Part shown: positions 43,442 to 57,155 of the stretch, one piece after another
Numbering within the stretch: position 1 is the stretch's first letter
Layout of the letters: the number at the start of each line of letters is the position of its first letter
Assembly (NCBI GenBank): GCA_003550325.1
Contig: QKWP01001169.1
Location: 87,057 to 151,056, forward strand
Source of the DNA: Gigaspora rosea
Taxonomy: Eukaryota > Glomeromycota > Glomeromycetes > Diversisporales > Gigasporaceae
Direction of reading: 5' to 3'
DNA: 64,000 nt
Notes under the pieces: model-generated
Told to the model about the DNA's origin: nothing
The model's input: the letters and a program-made list of their open reading frames with translations, nothing else
Databases searched by the model: none
Program-made: the position numbers and the translations under genes

Positions 43442-45064
43442 TCACAATCATCTGAAGGTTTAGAGGTATTCGTATAAATACTTTGTATATTCTAAATACA
43501 AGATATCTTGAAGTTTTTTGTGAAAATTCAGATTATTGTAAGTCAGCCAGGATTAAGTTGTGAGACTAGTATGCCAACAAAGGCTTTAGCAAGATAAATT
43601 TCTTGGTAACATAAAACATTTAAAGGTACAAGCTTACTATCTATTGTAATAATGTTCTTTGTTCATTCCAAATTACCATTAATGTTCGAATCCATATATT
43701 CAATTTAGAAGTATATTTGGAGTTAAATAGAGCACGTATTGTACAATATACTCTGATCAATCATAAAATTATGAACTTCTATAAAGAAACAAAGGTTAAG
43801 ATATTTGAGCTAGAGTATAGGAAAATTTATAAATTCACTTCCCATAATTTTGAATTAGTACATATTTAAATACATGCATTCTGTATCTTTTTTTTCTGGT
43901 TTGCAACATGTCTCAGGTTGATTCAGAATAACAAATTTAGATCTTTCTTGGTATCTGTGGATTTTACATGTAAGAAATTTAAATCTATCAAGTATGAGGG
44001 TTCCTTAATTCGTGATAGAGAATTTAGCTTTCAATTGAGACCTGATTCTCCTGAGAATTGACTAGAAATTATCCTTGTCGAATAATAAAATTTGATTTTA
44101 TTTCGTAATTTTTTAATGTCTAAAGGATTTGTTTTAAAGACTGCAGAAATTGATCTTAATGAAACTCATTTTTTTGCTAAATTTATTTTGTTATTATTTC
44201 AAGAAAAATAATTAACATTAATTGTTAAAGTTGTGTTGAATCCGTAATTCATATCATTTTTTTTTTAATTATTGTTTAAAGATTTTAAACTCATACTATT
44301 GTCATCTATAATTTAAAGTACTGCTACAATGCTGCATACAGTATGTCTAATTTTTTTCTGAATGCCATGATAAATTAAATAATACTCGGGATACTGTGTG
44401 AAGAATGAATACTATACAAAGATACTAAAAAGAGTATTTACTATTAATGTAAGTTGATCCATCGTATTAAGGATTAATCGATTGAACTACTTGATTAGTA
44501 CCAGGATACTTTTCATAAATATTAAAATCTATAGTTGATATTACACTATTATACTGATACTATTTAAAGGGAACTTTTCAAGGAGATACTGGCATGCAGT
44601 GCTGTACGATAAAATAATTATATAAACACTGTATTCAAAATTCATCACATTAGCTATTGAATTAAACTTGATTCGGAATAACAACTTTTTTCTTCATTTT
44701 CATTAATCAAAGCTATATTGGCTAATCAATCAATCCATATAATCATATAATTTGAACTATATAATTATAGATGTGTGTACTAAAAGAGCAAGCATATTAT
44801 ACCAATCTGTCTTAATATTTTACATAAAAAATTAGATTAGAAATTATTGTGATAAAGATAAGAGAATAAATGTATTATAAAAAGTGACATGATATAAAAG
44901 TTAACCACAAGTATATCAAAATTATTCATTTCTGAGTATTTAATGAGGAATTCACTTTAGCTTATCACTAATAAATAAAATGACAAGTTATTTATTATAA
45001 ATAATGTATATCAATAATCATAATCAAATGCCAATTAGTTGGATAATCTTGAATATAGTGAACA
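43442..45064. other. Non-coding AT-rich region
   Basis: No coding frame, RNA gene or clear repeat was identified over 1.6 kb. Confidence 0.5.
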
Positions 45065-45072
45065 AATGTAAC

Positions 45073-45812
45073 CAGAGTTGGCATTGGACAATGTCCAAAT
45101 AAATTTAATTGGACATTTGGACATAGTCCAAATGTCCAAATAATTTTTTGGACCTTCAGGCATTGGACAATATCCAAATAAATTGTAAAATTATTGGACA
45201 TATGTCCAAATTGTCAATTGGACATATGTCCAATTTGTCCAATAATTTTATTGGGCAATTTTAGTAATATGATGACAAAAGCTGAAAATAGTTTACCCCC
45301 TCTCTTTTGGTCAAAAAACTCAAAAACGTCTTTGACATAAAAATAAGCTACCTCACGATTGACAATAGTTGCTATATAGTAAAATCCAAACTTTACTATG
45401 CAAATCAATTTAAAGTCGCTTAAGTAAACTTCTTCAGGTGATCAAAACTCTGTTTGATTAATCATATTTCATTAGCCAATATCAAATATATATATTGTAA
45501 GAAAAATGGAATATAAGTTGATTTAATAGCATGAATATATATGTACATATGCATATTTTTATAATAATAATAATTGTTATTATCAGTATACTTTTTAAAT
45601 ATACTGTAAATTAAAGATATTTTGTATTAGTAAATATTGGCCAGAATTAAGTTTAATTTAGTCCAAGATTAAACTAATTTTTTTTAATGTCCAATAAAAA
45701 AAGTTACTATGTCCAATCAAAATTATTTGGACAATTGGACATTGTCCAAATGTCCAAATGTCCAAATTGTCCAAATTGTCCAAATATCCAATATTATAAC
45801 ATGCCATCCCTG
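45073..45812. mobile_element. hAT-like element with TTGGACA repeats, 740 bp
   Basis: Ends CAGAGTTGGCAT and, from the right, CAGGGATGGCAT. Exact 8-bp duplication AATGTAAC at 45065-45072 and 45813-45820. TTGGACAT/ATGTCCAA motifs are iterated, often as back-to-back palindromes, within about 190 bp of the left end and 140 bp of the right end. The centre has no transposase. Confidence 0.92.
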
Positions 45813-45820
45813 AATGTAAC

Positions 45821-47460
45821 ACCTACAATCAACCCTAAAACATAATATACAACAATCTCGGCACGTAAAAACACGAATCTGGAATCTGGCATCACTACAA
45901 AGATTCATTACGTGGTTTAAGTCCAACATTATAATTCCGTTCGTTTTTGTATGACAAATATTTTTAGTGATATTTTGCTTCTTTTCATTTGAACAAATAT
46001 TGAAATAATTTTCACAATTTAAAATTTCAAAGACTTTTCATGTTTGAAGAGAGACCCACCTTTATTTATATAAAACAAACACAAACTTAAAAAATATTAT
46101 TGCATAACTTATGAAGTCTTCTGGATTCAAGAAATATTGAAAAGTAATTTTAGATTTTATTTTGAGGTGTTAATATATTTTAATAGGCACAAATAATTTA
46201 TCTACTACATATATTGGCCTATTTATAATTAGAAATCCTTCAATTAATATAATCAAGTCTAATTGAACGATGTTGAGGCCAAATATAGCAATCGAGATGA
46301 AATAATATTTTTTACGAAAATATATTGTCTTATGGTTTCGCTATAACGATAGTGACTATAATAATTATTATTTTGGTTCGTTATAACAATAATAATAATT
46401 ATTTTATATTAGTTGTTTCTGTAATAATAAGTATAAAAAACATCTTATCCACAATTTCTTTAAACAAAATATAGAATAGCTATAGTCCTAATACTTGGTT
46501 TCAATTAATTATTCAAACGTGCATTGTGTATTTAACATTCATAAAAAAATGTTTCTAACCAAATATATTTTTTCAGTTAATCGCTTCTCCCATTATATTT
46601 AGGCAGCTGAATTAAACGAAATAATATGTCGGAGTCAGTTTTAAATACAGACACGTAACTAATTTTAGGCAATGCTGTGGTGATTCACATAAAAATATCT
46701 GGCGAAATGATTTTATACATACTGCACACTTTAAAGTGCAGATATAGTCAAGATCATACTAAACAATTTGTGATAATATCATTGTAAAGTAATTAACTAC
46801 TTGATTAGTTACTTTGCTAAAATATAAAAGACTTCAATTCAAAAAAAAAAAAAAAATTCCAAATACAAATCGGATCTTTGGCTAAATTCAGTTCAAGTCA
46901 TTAATAAATATACAGTCATGTCAAATTTTATTATTGTTAAATAAAAGTATGCTGGAATAAAATTCGAAATGAAAGTACAAAGGCATCGGATAAATGCCAA
47001 TTTATGCAATTATAAACTGAAAACAAAGTGTTATAAGTCTTTTTTTCTACGTTTCTGTTAATAAATTCATGATAAAATAATGTAATCTTGAAAATTTATC
47101 TTCATTACAGCTAATTTATTTTAATTTATTTTTTTTTTTGGGCCTTTTTTAGTCAATAAAACTGTAAAATTTGATCTAAATTTATTGACGAACCTTTAAA
47201 ATTATAATTCTTTTGTTAGATGTTGGACGATCAATTGACTGTAAAATACCCTGAAAATAAAATCGTTAGCGTCTAACAGATTACCCCCACGATTACTTTT
47301 ACAGAAAAAAAAAAGGTCATTAATGGTGTAATTATATAAAATTTTGCTATTTATCACCTGTGCTGCTATATCACAAAAACGTACGTACGTCCTAAGTAAT
47401 TAGGGTTAGGGGTCTAAGTAAAATGTTTAGAGCCCTCAAAAAGCTTTATAAAATGAATTT
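45821..47460. other. Non-coding AT-rich region
   Basis: No gene supported. Near 47378-47412 there is ACGTACGTACGT followed by TTAGGGTTAGG, echoing the ACGT motif of the BTB promoters and the telomere-like cores of inverted-repeat elements. Nothing else recognisable. Confidence 0.5.
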
Positions 47461-47467
47461 AGACAAT

Positions 47468-48440
47468 CCCTATCATTAAAACCTCTTTGTAATTTTCTGG
47501 TAAAAAAAACAAAAAAAAAACACCAATACCGACAAATAATCCCACCCAAACAGATCAGTTAATACCCTTAAGTTTTGAGTTACAATCTAATTAGCCGTAA
47601 TGTATAAATTTATTTATTATCCGAAAAAGTCATTAAAAATTTAAATAAAATGAAATTATTAAGGCGCATTTGTCAAATTTAACTAATTTTTGATCCCCAA
47701 ATTTAACTAAATTTCTATTATCGATTTTCTAATATTGAACCCCAAAAAATTATTGGCACTCCGATCTATAATAAACATTACGTCTAACAAATTTTCCAAT
47801 AGGCCAACCCATTTTCCCACTAGGAATATTCTGACCTAGGTTCAGATTTCTGTGTTCGAATGAAATCAGTGACGAATTCATTTCAAAATCAACAATTTAT
47901 AAATCCTATAAATCCTATAAACCCTATTTATTTTTATTTGTTAGCTTATTTATATAATAATCTATCAATCCCTCAAAATTTAGACCTCTATCATTAAAAC
48001 CTCTTTGTAATTTTCTGGTAAAAAATAAAAAAAACACCAATACCGACAAATAATCCCACCCAAACAGATCAATTAATACCCTTAAGTTTTTGAGGTATAA
48101 TCTAAATTAGCCGTAATGTATAAATTTATTTATTATCCGAAAAAGTCATTAAAAATATGATTTAAATAAAATGAAATTCATTACGGCACGTTTGTCAAAT
48201 TTAACTAATTTTTGATCCCCAAATTTAACAATTTTTATTATCGATTTTCTAATATTGAACCCCAAAAAATTATTGGCATTCCGATCTATAATAAACACCA
48301 CGTCTAACCAATCTTTCCATAGGCCAACCCATTTTTCCACTAGGAAGTTTCAGACCTAAGGTTCTGATTTCTGTTTTCGAATAAATCAATGACGTATTTA
48401 TTTCAAAATCAACAATTTATAAATCCTATAAATCCTATAA
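47468..48440. repeat. Tandem duplication of BTB-spacer sequence, about 518 bp unit
   Basis: The block CTATCATTAAAACCTCTTTG ... AATCAACAATTTATAAATCC occurs at 47468-47986 and again from about 47986. The two copies are very similar apart from small indels. The second half of the unit (TAGGCCAACCCATTT, GTTCGAATGAAATCAGTGACG) also occurs in the spacers near 51.5 and 55.8 kb. Confidence 0.8.
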
Positions 48441-49408
48441 ATGTTACATAATCTATCAAAAAAATTTCGCTTATTTGGGTAATGGACTAGAAAACCTTTC
48501 TTCGAGAGGGTTTAGCGATTAAAGATTTAACGGAATTCAGCGAAGTGATAGGATATCATGTGATCGAAAAGAAGAGCAAGCGCATTACCTTTCACCCCAT
48601 AACGCCATTATAAAAGCATGTGAAAATCAGCAAATGGCGCAAGGATGATCAAAGGCGGTTAATGGCCCACCGGCTAATATAATCCTAAGGCGACTCCCAG
48701 TGCAATTATGATTGCATTCTCGCGGAATGACTTTGGCCAACTCGGTCAGTTACTCGCTTCTCTAGCACATTTCTGCTAACTTTTAATAAAAATCACCTTC
48801 GGCCTAAATTATTTGTCGGCACAGCCCAAATAAACGCAAAGTTTTTCATGTAATGCGAATGCTTTCCGATTCCAGATTTTGATTTATTTATAAGTATTGA
48901 TTATAAATTCATTTTACGAATAGGATATTAAATTTGCAAAGTTAAATTATCAATCTTATTCTATTTTTAGGATATATCTTCGAATAATTGATTTTTGGTT
49001 CAAATCTAAAAAAACTCAATATTTTATTAAGCTAATATGTAATAAAAAACATCCTTATATAATTAAGAACCAATACTTTAATTTAATTAAAATCTTAAAA
49101 TCAACCAAAAAGTGTCGAACTCAAAATTTCAAAATCAAAATAAGTTAACTCTGATACTTCCTACTAACTTGAATTCAGTACAATTCGGATAACTCATTTT
49201 AAATTTTAACTTTGTCACGTTTTTCTAAGTTTCTAATATGTATATCATTGTTTAACCAAAATAAGTTAACGCATGAAGCAATTGTCCTATTGATTCAATC
49301 GGTGGTCAAATTTTCAAACATTGGGATATTTTACAAACGTGCCGTAATGTTTATGTATGATTCACATATATATATTGCTACATAATCGAATAATCTATTT
49401 GACGATTT

Positions 49409-50947
49409 TTATTTTCTTTCAATTTGAAATACTTCGTATTCTGTTATTGAAAAATCGCCTTCTGTTTCTCTAATTGTTTTTTCATATGAATATTGTTCAC
49501 AATAACAACTTTCATCTTGTTCAAAATCACAATTCATTTTAAGATCAAGCTCACCAAAGCCTGGACCATTTTCAGGATCACAATAAACTGCATCTTCTGC
49601 TTTTTCTACACGACTTAAAGTAGAGGAATTGATATTACCATTCTTCAATGAAAAAATAAAGCTATCATTACAATTCACATAATAATCAGCTGATTGATCC
49701 CAATTTATAGGATTATAACCACCAAGAATTTCATCAGTATCTTTAACCTTCATGACTACAATAGTATTTGCTTGCTTATCACATACCTTCCAGAATGCAT
49801 CAGGGGTAAAACCATCTTTAGTGCCACGAAGAAGTAATTTAAACTTATATGGATTATTAGCATATGTATAGGGAACAGTTGTCTTATCAATCCATGTTGC
49901 AATTTCGGCTACATGTGCTTCATTAATAACTGTTGAAAATTGTTCCGTGGTATCATGTGCTTCATTGATAACTGTTGAAAATGATTCTGTGGTACGTGTT
50001 GGTAATGTTGCTGTTAACTTTGTACGAGGCGGAAGAATTATTGATGATATTTGTCTATTTGGGTTTACAGCTCTTTTCATTATGTCGTTCCAAAGGTTTC
50101 TATCTAAAATTTGATGAAACTGTTGCACATGATCAACAATATCATCCCCAGATATTTGAAAATAACGGACATGAGGTAAACAAGATTTTAATCTATTTTT
50201 TAATGCTATAAAATTGTCGTTAGTCCAATTTTCTTGTCCATCTAATGATAAATCTGGATGTTGAGCAATCCCCCATTTGATGATATATTTCCAAATTTTT
50301 ATCTCTTCCATTTGTAAATCATCTCGTTTAATAAGTGAGACTAATGCATTTTCTTGAAGTGATATAAAGTCTTCGGAGTCAAATATCTTATTTGGATACT
50401 TTACTAAAAAATCATTACACCATTTTTGTAAATTTTGAAATTGATTATTTTGAAAACTTTTTTGATAAATTCTCATAAAATTTAATCGAAGCCAATTAGC
50501 ATTTGTTTCAATTAAATGATTTTCAATATGTTTAGTTAATTCCTCTAAAAGAAACTCTGAAGTCATAAACATAAGTTCAAAAATGAATGATGTTTCTTGA
50601 TTTTCTAACAAAATCACTCCTCCGTAAATATATCTTAATTAAATACTAAAATTAGTTGATACATTTATCTATCTATAAAAACTTAAAGTAACTTACTTAA
50701 TAATAACCTCAAATTGTTGGATAGATATATGTTTTAAATTGATAGTTTTGATATTATTTTCATTTTTAACGGTGTTTTCTAATTTGTTTCGAAAATACAA
50801 AGATCTATATCTTAAAACATTTGAATGTGCTCGGAATATTTTTGTGTTTGGTGATTCTCCAACATTAATGATAATGTTAAAATCTTCTTTATCGTTGAGA
50901 AGTTCAAGGTAATCAACAGAAAGTTTTTCTAAATGTTTTGCCGTCAT
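49409..50947 (-). CDS. BTB-BACK-TLDc protein, gene 1 (intact, one intron)
   Basis: CDS is the complement of 50947-50697 joined to 50633-49409, 491 residues. ATG at 50947 (MTAKHLEKLSVDYLELLNDK) was chosen because it is the start shared by all three copies; upstream frame is the ACGT repeat. A 63-nt intron (50634-50696; donor GTAAGT, acceptor TTAATTAAG) rejoins EVIIK to YIYGGVILLENQ. BTB spans residues about 15-95, BACK about 95-210, TLDc about 330-490 (TPDAFWKVCDKQ, TDEILGGYNP, CNDSFIFSLKNG, TEYEVFQIERK). BTB domains dimerise and often recruit cullin-3 ubiquitin ligases; TLDc is linked to oxidative-stress proteins. The substrate of this fungal family is unknown. Confidence 0.9.
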
Positions 50948-50970
50948 TTTTCGGTTCAAAGATTTGTAAG

Positions 50971-51032
50971 ACGTACGTACGTACGTACGTAACAACTAAC
51001 TATTATATATAGGTACGTACGTACGTACGTAT
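50971..51032 (-). promoter_or_regulatory. (ACGT)n dyad flanking a TATA-like box, gene 1
   Basis: Five ACGT units at 50971-50990 and four to five more at 51014-51031 flank AACAACTAACTATTATATATAG. On the minus strand the centre reads CTATATATAAT, about 55-65 bases before the ATG, so the ACGT arms bracket a probable TATA box and could pair as a hairpin. The same layout precedes the other two copies. Confidence 0.6.
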
Positions 51033-51834
51033 CACCTAATAATATATAAAGCGGTTACATTACATTGTTATACAAATATCTATATTTATTTTTGAATTGG
51101 AAATTTCTGAAATTTTTTAATTCACTTTATTTCACCTTTAAAATTTCATTATATTGACATTCATAGTTTTAGTTCAATAAAATTTGAACTCTTATAAATA
51201 AAATAACATCTGCAATAATATAATTTTTAATTCACACATTTTAAATGCTTCAAAATTATCCATTAATTTGACATATAATGGTGGCCAAAATCTAGCGAAA
51301 TAAGAATTGAGCAGATTAATAATTCGTGTCCATCATAAATATCACTAAATCTATTTCTTGTATATATTATTCAAAGTTAATATTTAACAATAAGTACTAA
51401 GTTTAAACATAAATTATTTTACGAATTTAAGAAAAATTGCACTATATTCTATATGAGACATAAACCACTACGTCTAATCAATTTTTCCATAGGCAACCCA
51501 TTTCCCCACTAGGAAGTTTCAGACCTAAAGTTCAAATTTCTGTTTTCGAATGAAATCAGTGACGTATTTATTTCAAAATCAACAATTTATAAATCCTATA
51601 AACCCTATTTTTTTTTATTTGTTAGCTTATTTATATCATAATCTATCAAAAAATTTTCGCTTTTTTGGTTTTGGATTAGAAAACCTCTCTTCGAGAGGGG
51701 TTTTGTGATTAAAGATTGTGTTACACGTAATTCAGCGAAGTGATAGGATATTACGTGATCGAAAAGAAGAGCAAGAGCATGACATTTCACCCCATAACGC
51801 CATTACATGTAAGGCTAAATTCATACAAGGGGGT

Positions 51835-52053
51835 CCCAAAATTCCGGGTCGGGATACGTCGGTATGCATCGGAATCATGGTCGGCTGGATCTGAATTGAT
51901 CAATTTTGCCACAAGATCATAAAGATTTTACTAATAAATCATATCCATTGATTAAGTAAAAAATGCCCAGCTGATAGTTTTGCTATAGAACTTGTTAACA
52001 ACTAGAGATAAACGCCGACCTAGACCCGAAGCATCCGACCCGGAAATTTGGGG
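51835..52053. mobile_element. MITE with CCGGGTCGG inverted repeat, copy in spacer 1-2
   Basis: Left CCCAAAATTCCGGGTCGG and right (inverted) CCCCAAATTTCCGGGTCGG bound about 219 bp. It is GC-richer than its surroundings at the ends. The same element in the same place occurs in the next spacer (57156-57371) and a diverged left end is seen near 30690, so it entered before the array duplicated. No target duplication was resolved. Confidence 0.65.
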
Positions 52054-52335
52054 ATAGCCCTGTAAAAATCATAAGAATTATGTACGACGAACAAGTGCTT
52101 GAACAGAAAATTCGTGTGACCCACCGAGATGAAGACACGTGATTTCATCATTTCCTCACTTGCATTCATCACTCACAACCGGCTTGCTTCGGCAGGCAGT
52201 TAATGGCCCACCGGCTACAATAATCCTATGGTGACTCCCAGTGCAATTACGATTACTTTTTTGCGGAATGACTTTGGCCAACTCGGTCAGTTACTCGCTT
52301 CTCTAGCACAATTATGCTAACTTTCAATAAAAATC

Positions 52336-53690
52336 ACCTCCAGCTTAAATTATTTGCCGGCACAGCCCAAATAAACGCAAAGCTTGTCATCCAGATTTTG
52401 ATTTATTTATAGGTATTGATTATAAATTCATTGTACTAATAAGATATTAAATTGCCAAGTTAAATTATCAATCTTTTGATTAGTTGTTATTTCTATTTTT
52501 AGGATATATATTCGAAGAATTGATTTTTGGTTCAAATCTAAAAAAAATCAATATTTTATTAAGCTAATACGTAATAAAAATCGTACTTGTATAATTAAGA
52601 ACCAATACTTTAATTTAATTGAAATTTTAAAATCAACCAAAAAGTGTCGAACTCAAAATTTCAAATAAAAAATAGGTCTTTTTGAACTCCCACTTATTTT
52701 CAAAATAAGTTAACCCTGAAATCTCCTACTGACTTGAATTCAGTACAATTCAGATAACTCACTTTAATAATTTTGACTTTATTACGGTTTTCTAATTTTC
52801 TAATATGTATATCATTGTTTAATCAAAAAAGTTAACGCATGAAGTCAAATATTCTATTGATTAGATGACTCACAATCGGTGGTTAAATTTTCAATTTTAC
52901 AAATGCGCCGTAATGTTTATGTGTGATTCATATATATGTATATTGCTACATATATCGAATAACCTATTTGACGATTTTTATTTTCTTTTAATTTGAATTA
53001 CCTCCGGCCTAAATTATTTGTCGGCACAGCCCAGATCAACACAAAGTTTGTCATATAATTCGAATGCTTTTCGATTCAAGATTTTGATTTATTTATAGGT
53101 ATATATTGATTATAAATTCATTGTACGAATAAGATATTAAATTTGCCAAGTTAAATTATCAATCTTTTGATTAGTTGTTATTCTATTTTTAGGATTTATC
53201 TTCGAAGAATTGATTTTTGGTTCAAATCTAAAAAAACTCAATATTTTATTAAACTAATATGTAATAAAAATCGTACTTGTATAATTAAGAACCAATACTT
53301 TAATTTTAATTGAAATCTTAAAATCAATAAAAAGTGTCGAACTCAAAATTTCAAAACAAAAATAGGACTTTTCGAACTCCCACTTATTAACAAAATAAGT
53401 TAACTCTGATACTTCCTACTAACTTGAATTCAGTACAATTCGGATAACTAATTTTAATAATTTTAACTTTGTTACGTTTTCTAATTTTCTAATATGTACA
53501 TCATGTTTAATCAAAATAAGTTAACGCATGAAGTCAAATATTCTATTGATTAGATGACTCACAATCGGTGGTTAAATTTTTTCAGAATTTGGGATATTTT
53601 ACAAACGCGCCGTAATGTTTTGTGTGATTCACATATATATTTTGCTACATATATCGAATAATCTATTTGACAATTTTTATTTTCTTTTAA
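52336..53690. repeat. Internal spacer duplication with relic gene 3' end
   Basis: A block of about 650 bp starting CACCTCCAGCTTAAATT (52336) is repeated from about 52989. Just before the second copy, 52970-52996 reads GACGATTTTTATTTTCTTTTAATTTGAA, which is the complement of the last codons and stop of the BTB genes (EVFQIKRK-stop), but no gene follows. It is a relic of a lost gene copy, so the spacer is two ancient spacers fused by deletion. Confidence 0.75.
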
Positions 53691-55229
53691 TTTGAAATAC
53701 TTCGTATTCTGTTATTGAAAAGAAATCTTCTGTATCTCTAATTGCTTTTTCATATGAACATTGTGAATATTGTACATAAAAACAACCATCATCTTCAAAA
53801 TCATAAAACATGTCAAAATCAGTTTGACCAAAACATGGACCACGTCCAGGATTACAATAAACTGCAAATTCTGTATCTTTTACACGGCTTAAAGTAGAGG
53901 AATTGATATTACCATTTTTCAATGAAAAAATAAAACTATCATCGCAGTTTATAAAGCCATTAACTGATTTATCCCAATTTATAGGACTATAACCACCAAG
54001 AATTTCATCAGTATCTTTAACCTTCATGACTACAATAGTATTTGCTTGCTCACCACATATTTTCCAGAATGCATCACTAGTAAAACCATCTCTAGTGCCA
54101 CGAAGAAGTAATTTAAAACTATATGGATTATTAGCATATGTATAAGGAACAGTTGTCTCATCAATCCACGTTGCAATTTCGGCTACATGTGTTTCATTAA
54201 TGACTGTTGAAAATTGTTCCATGGTATCATGTGCTTCATTAATAATTGTTGAAAATGATTCTGTGGTACGTGTTGGTAATGTTGCTGTTAACTTTATACG
54301 AGGCGGAAGAATTTTTGATGATATTTGTCTATTTGGATTTACAGCTCTTTTCATTATGTCGTTCCAAAGGTTTCTATCTAAAATTTGATGAAACTGTTGC
54401 ACATGATCAACAATATCATCCCCAGATATTTGAAAATAACGGACATGAGGTAAGCAAGATTTTAATATATTCTTTAGTGCTATAAAGTTGTCGTTAGTCC
54501 AATTTTCTGGTCCATCTAATAATGATAAATCTGGAATTTGAGCAATCCCCCATTTGATGATATATTTCCAAATTTTTATCTCTTCCATTTGTAAATCATC
54601 TCGTTTAATAAGTGAGACTAATGCATTTTCTTGAAGTGATGTAAAGTCTTCGGAGTCAAATATCTTATTTGGATATTTTACTAAAAAATCATTACACCAT
54701 TTTTGTAAATTTTGAAATTGATTATTTTGAAAGCTTTTTTGATAAATCCTCATAAAATTTAATCGAAGCCAATTAGCTTTTGTTTCAATTAAATGATTTT
54801 CAATATCTTTAGTTAATTCCTCTAAAAGAACCTCTGAAGCAATAAACATAAGTTCAAAAATGAATGACGTTTCTTGATTTTCTAATAAAACCACTCCTCC
54901 GTAAATATATCTTAATTAAATATATTCAAATTAGTTGATACATTTATCTATCTGTTATTAAAACTTAAAGTAACTTACTTAATAATAACCTCAAATTGTT
55001 GAATAGATATATGTTTTAAATGGATAGTTTTGATATTATATTCATTTTTAACGGTGTTTTCTAATTTGTTTCGAAAATACAAAGATCTATATCTTAAAAC
55101 ATTTGAATGTGCTCGAAATATTTTTGTGTTTGGTGATTCTCCAACATTAATGATTATGTTAAAATCTTCTTTATCGTTGAGAAGTTCAAGGTAATCAACA
55201 GAAAGTTTTTCTAAATGTTTTGCCGTCAT
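53677..55229 (-). CDS. BTB-BACK-TLDc protein, gene 2 (intact, one intron)
   Basis: CDS is the complement of 55229-54979 joined to 54910-53677, 494 residues. The intron is 54911-54978 (68 nt) with the same donor and acceptor as gene 1. The BTB and BACK parts are nearly identical to gene 1; differences cluster in the C-terminal half of TLDc (CNPGRGPCFGQTDFDMFYDF versus gene 1), where both substitutions and small indels occur. The linker between BACK and TLDc holds a short duplicated motif (ESFSTIINEAHDTMEQFSTV). A paralogue by tandem duplication; regulation is probably shared through the ACGT/TATA-region dyad at 55253-55312. Confidence 0.9.
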
Positions 55230-55252
55230 TTTTTGGTTCAAAGATTTGTAAA

Positions 55253-55312
55253 ACGTACGTACTGTACGTACATAAATCAACTAACTATTACATATAGGTA
55301 CGTACGTACGTA
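55253..55312 (-). promoter_or_regulatory. (ACGT)n dyad flanking AT-rich core, gene 2
   Basis: ACGTACGTACTGTACGTACA at 55253-55272 and GGTACGTACGTACGTA at 55297-55312 flank AACTAACTATTACATATAG. The left arm has an ACTG interruption absent from gene 1. The core is conserved but the TATA match is weaker (TATATGTAAT on the coding strand). Confidence 0.55.
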
Positions 55313-56010
55313 TCACCTAATAATATATAAAGAGGTTACATTACAATGTTATACAAATATCTATATTTACTTTTGGATCGGAAATTTCCGAAAATTTTTA
55401 ATTCTCTTTTTTTACTGTAGTACTATATAATGATTTTTCAAATCTTTTTACCAATATCACCTTTAACATTTCATTATATTGACATTCATAGTTTTAGTTC
55501 AATAAAATTTGAAATCTTATAAATAAAATAACATCAGCCATAATAAAATTTTTAATTCACACAATTTAACTGCTTCAAAATTATGACCATCCATTAATTT
55601 GGCATATAATGGACAAAATTGTTTTTTTCGGCAAAATCTAGCGAAATAAGAATTGAGCAGATTGATATTTTGATATTCGTGTCCATCATAAATATCACTA
55701 AATCTATTTCTTGTATATATTATTCAAAGTTATTATTCAACCATAAGACTAATTTTAAAAGAAAAATTGCACTATATTCTATGTGAGATATAAACAACTA
55801 CGTCTAACCAAGTTTTCCATAGGCCAACCCATTTCCCCGCTAGGAAGTTTCAGACCTAAGGTTCAAATTTCTGTTTTCGAATGAAATCAGTGACGTATTT
55901 ATTTCAAAATCAACAATTTATAAATCCTATAAATCCTATAAACCCTATTTATTTTTATTTGTTAGCTTATTTATATCTATCAAAAAAAAATTCGCTTATT
56001 TGAGTAATAG

Positions 56011-56994
56011 TAGTGATGTGCCACGTACAGTACTATACGTACAGTACTGTACGTACTGTACGTACTGTACGCTAAAATTTTTGCCGATCATTTATTAAGA
56101 GGGGTCGATAGAAATATTTATGTGCCAATTGACCAATCAAATTCGTTAATTGATCAACACCCGAAGAAGCTTTCTTGTTAGATAAATTAAATTTGTACAT
56201 ATTGCATCTAAAGTAGCGATCTATCTAAAGTAGCTACTTTAGATATATAAAGTAGCGCCTTAATAAAATTAAGCAGATATGTACGGTACATAGTATATTA
56301 CTAATTTGCTATATTAAATATTTGCTTATTAAAATAGGTTTAAACATCACATTAATTATAATATAGACTAACATTAAAAAAAATTAAAATATAGATACTA
56401 ATTTAATTTTATTATATGATCTTAATTTTTTATATAAGCACTATACGTACTGTACGCTAAAAAAATTTGGGTATTATTTTAATGATTACTAATGATTACA
56501 CATCACTAGCTGCATACTTTAAAATGATGCAGATCCGATCACTAGATCACGAGAATTTTGCCTATACGTACGAAGTCTTTTTCTTGGATAAATGCATTAT
56601 ATAATTTTTTATTTATTAATTTTTTTTTTTTTGATATTGAATCAAATTTATCTGACCTAATTAGCAACTCGACTAAAATCTCTGAACTAAATTTAACTTG
56701 AAATCAATTCGTTTATAATAGATTTACTACAGTTTGTTCATTTTATATGTTCGTTTCATTTGCCTCTCTTCTGGGAATCCTGGAAAGTGATGCTAACCAG
56801 ATAATTAACTTCGAACGACCTAAATATTTATCTATTAAAATAGAATTAAATATTATATTAATTGTAATATAGACTAATATTAAAAAAAATTTTAGAATAT
56901 AACCACTAGAGCAATTTTACTATATAAGTACTATATGTACTGTACGTACTGTACGCTAAAAAAATTTGGACATCATATAAATGGCACATCACTA
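56011..56994. mobile_element. hAT-like element with GTACTGTACGT palindromes, 984 bp
   Basis: Perfect inverted ends TAGTGATGTGCC and GGCACATCACTA. Flanks AGTAATAG (56003-56010) and GGTAATAG (56995-57002) are an 8-bp duplication with one change. The empty site exists in unit 1 (TTTGGGTAATGGACTAGAAAACC, 48474). Inside are ACGTACTGT palindromes, an internal ACACATCACTA end near 56500-56510, and a second copy of the right third (56320-56512 versus 56820-56994), so it is composite. No transposase ORF. Confidence 0.88.
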
Positions 56995-57155
56995 GGTAAT
57001 AGACTAGAAAACCTCTCTTCGAGAGGGGTTTTGTGATTAAAGATTGTGTTAACATGGAATTTAGCAAAGTGATAGGATATTACGTGATCAAAAGAGAGCA
57101 AGCGCATGACATTTCACCCATAACGCTTACAGGTAAGCCTAAAAACATGACAAGT

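Noticed and set aside
45723..45929. Open frame on the minus strand of the TTGGACA element
   Set aside because: It arises from the iterated TTGGACA/TGTCCAA motif and crosses the element boundary.
52261..52325. Conserved spacer block (GGAATGACTTTGGCCAACTC) as a non-coding RNA gene
   Set aside because: It is conserved among spacers only because they are recent duplicates; no pol III boxes or stable fold could be supported.
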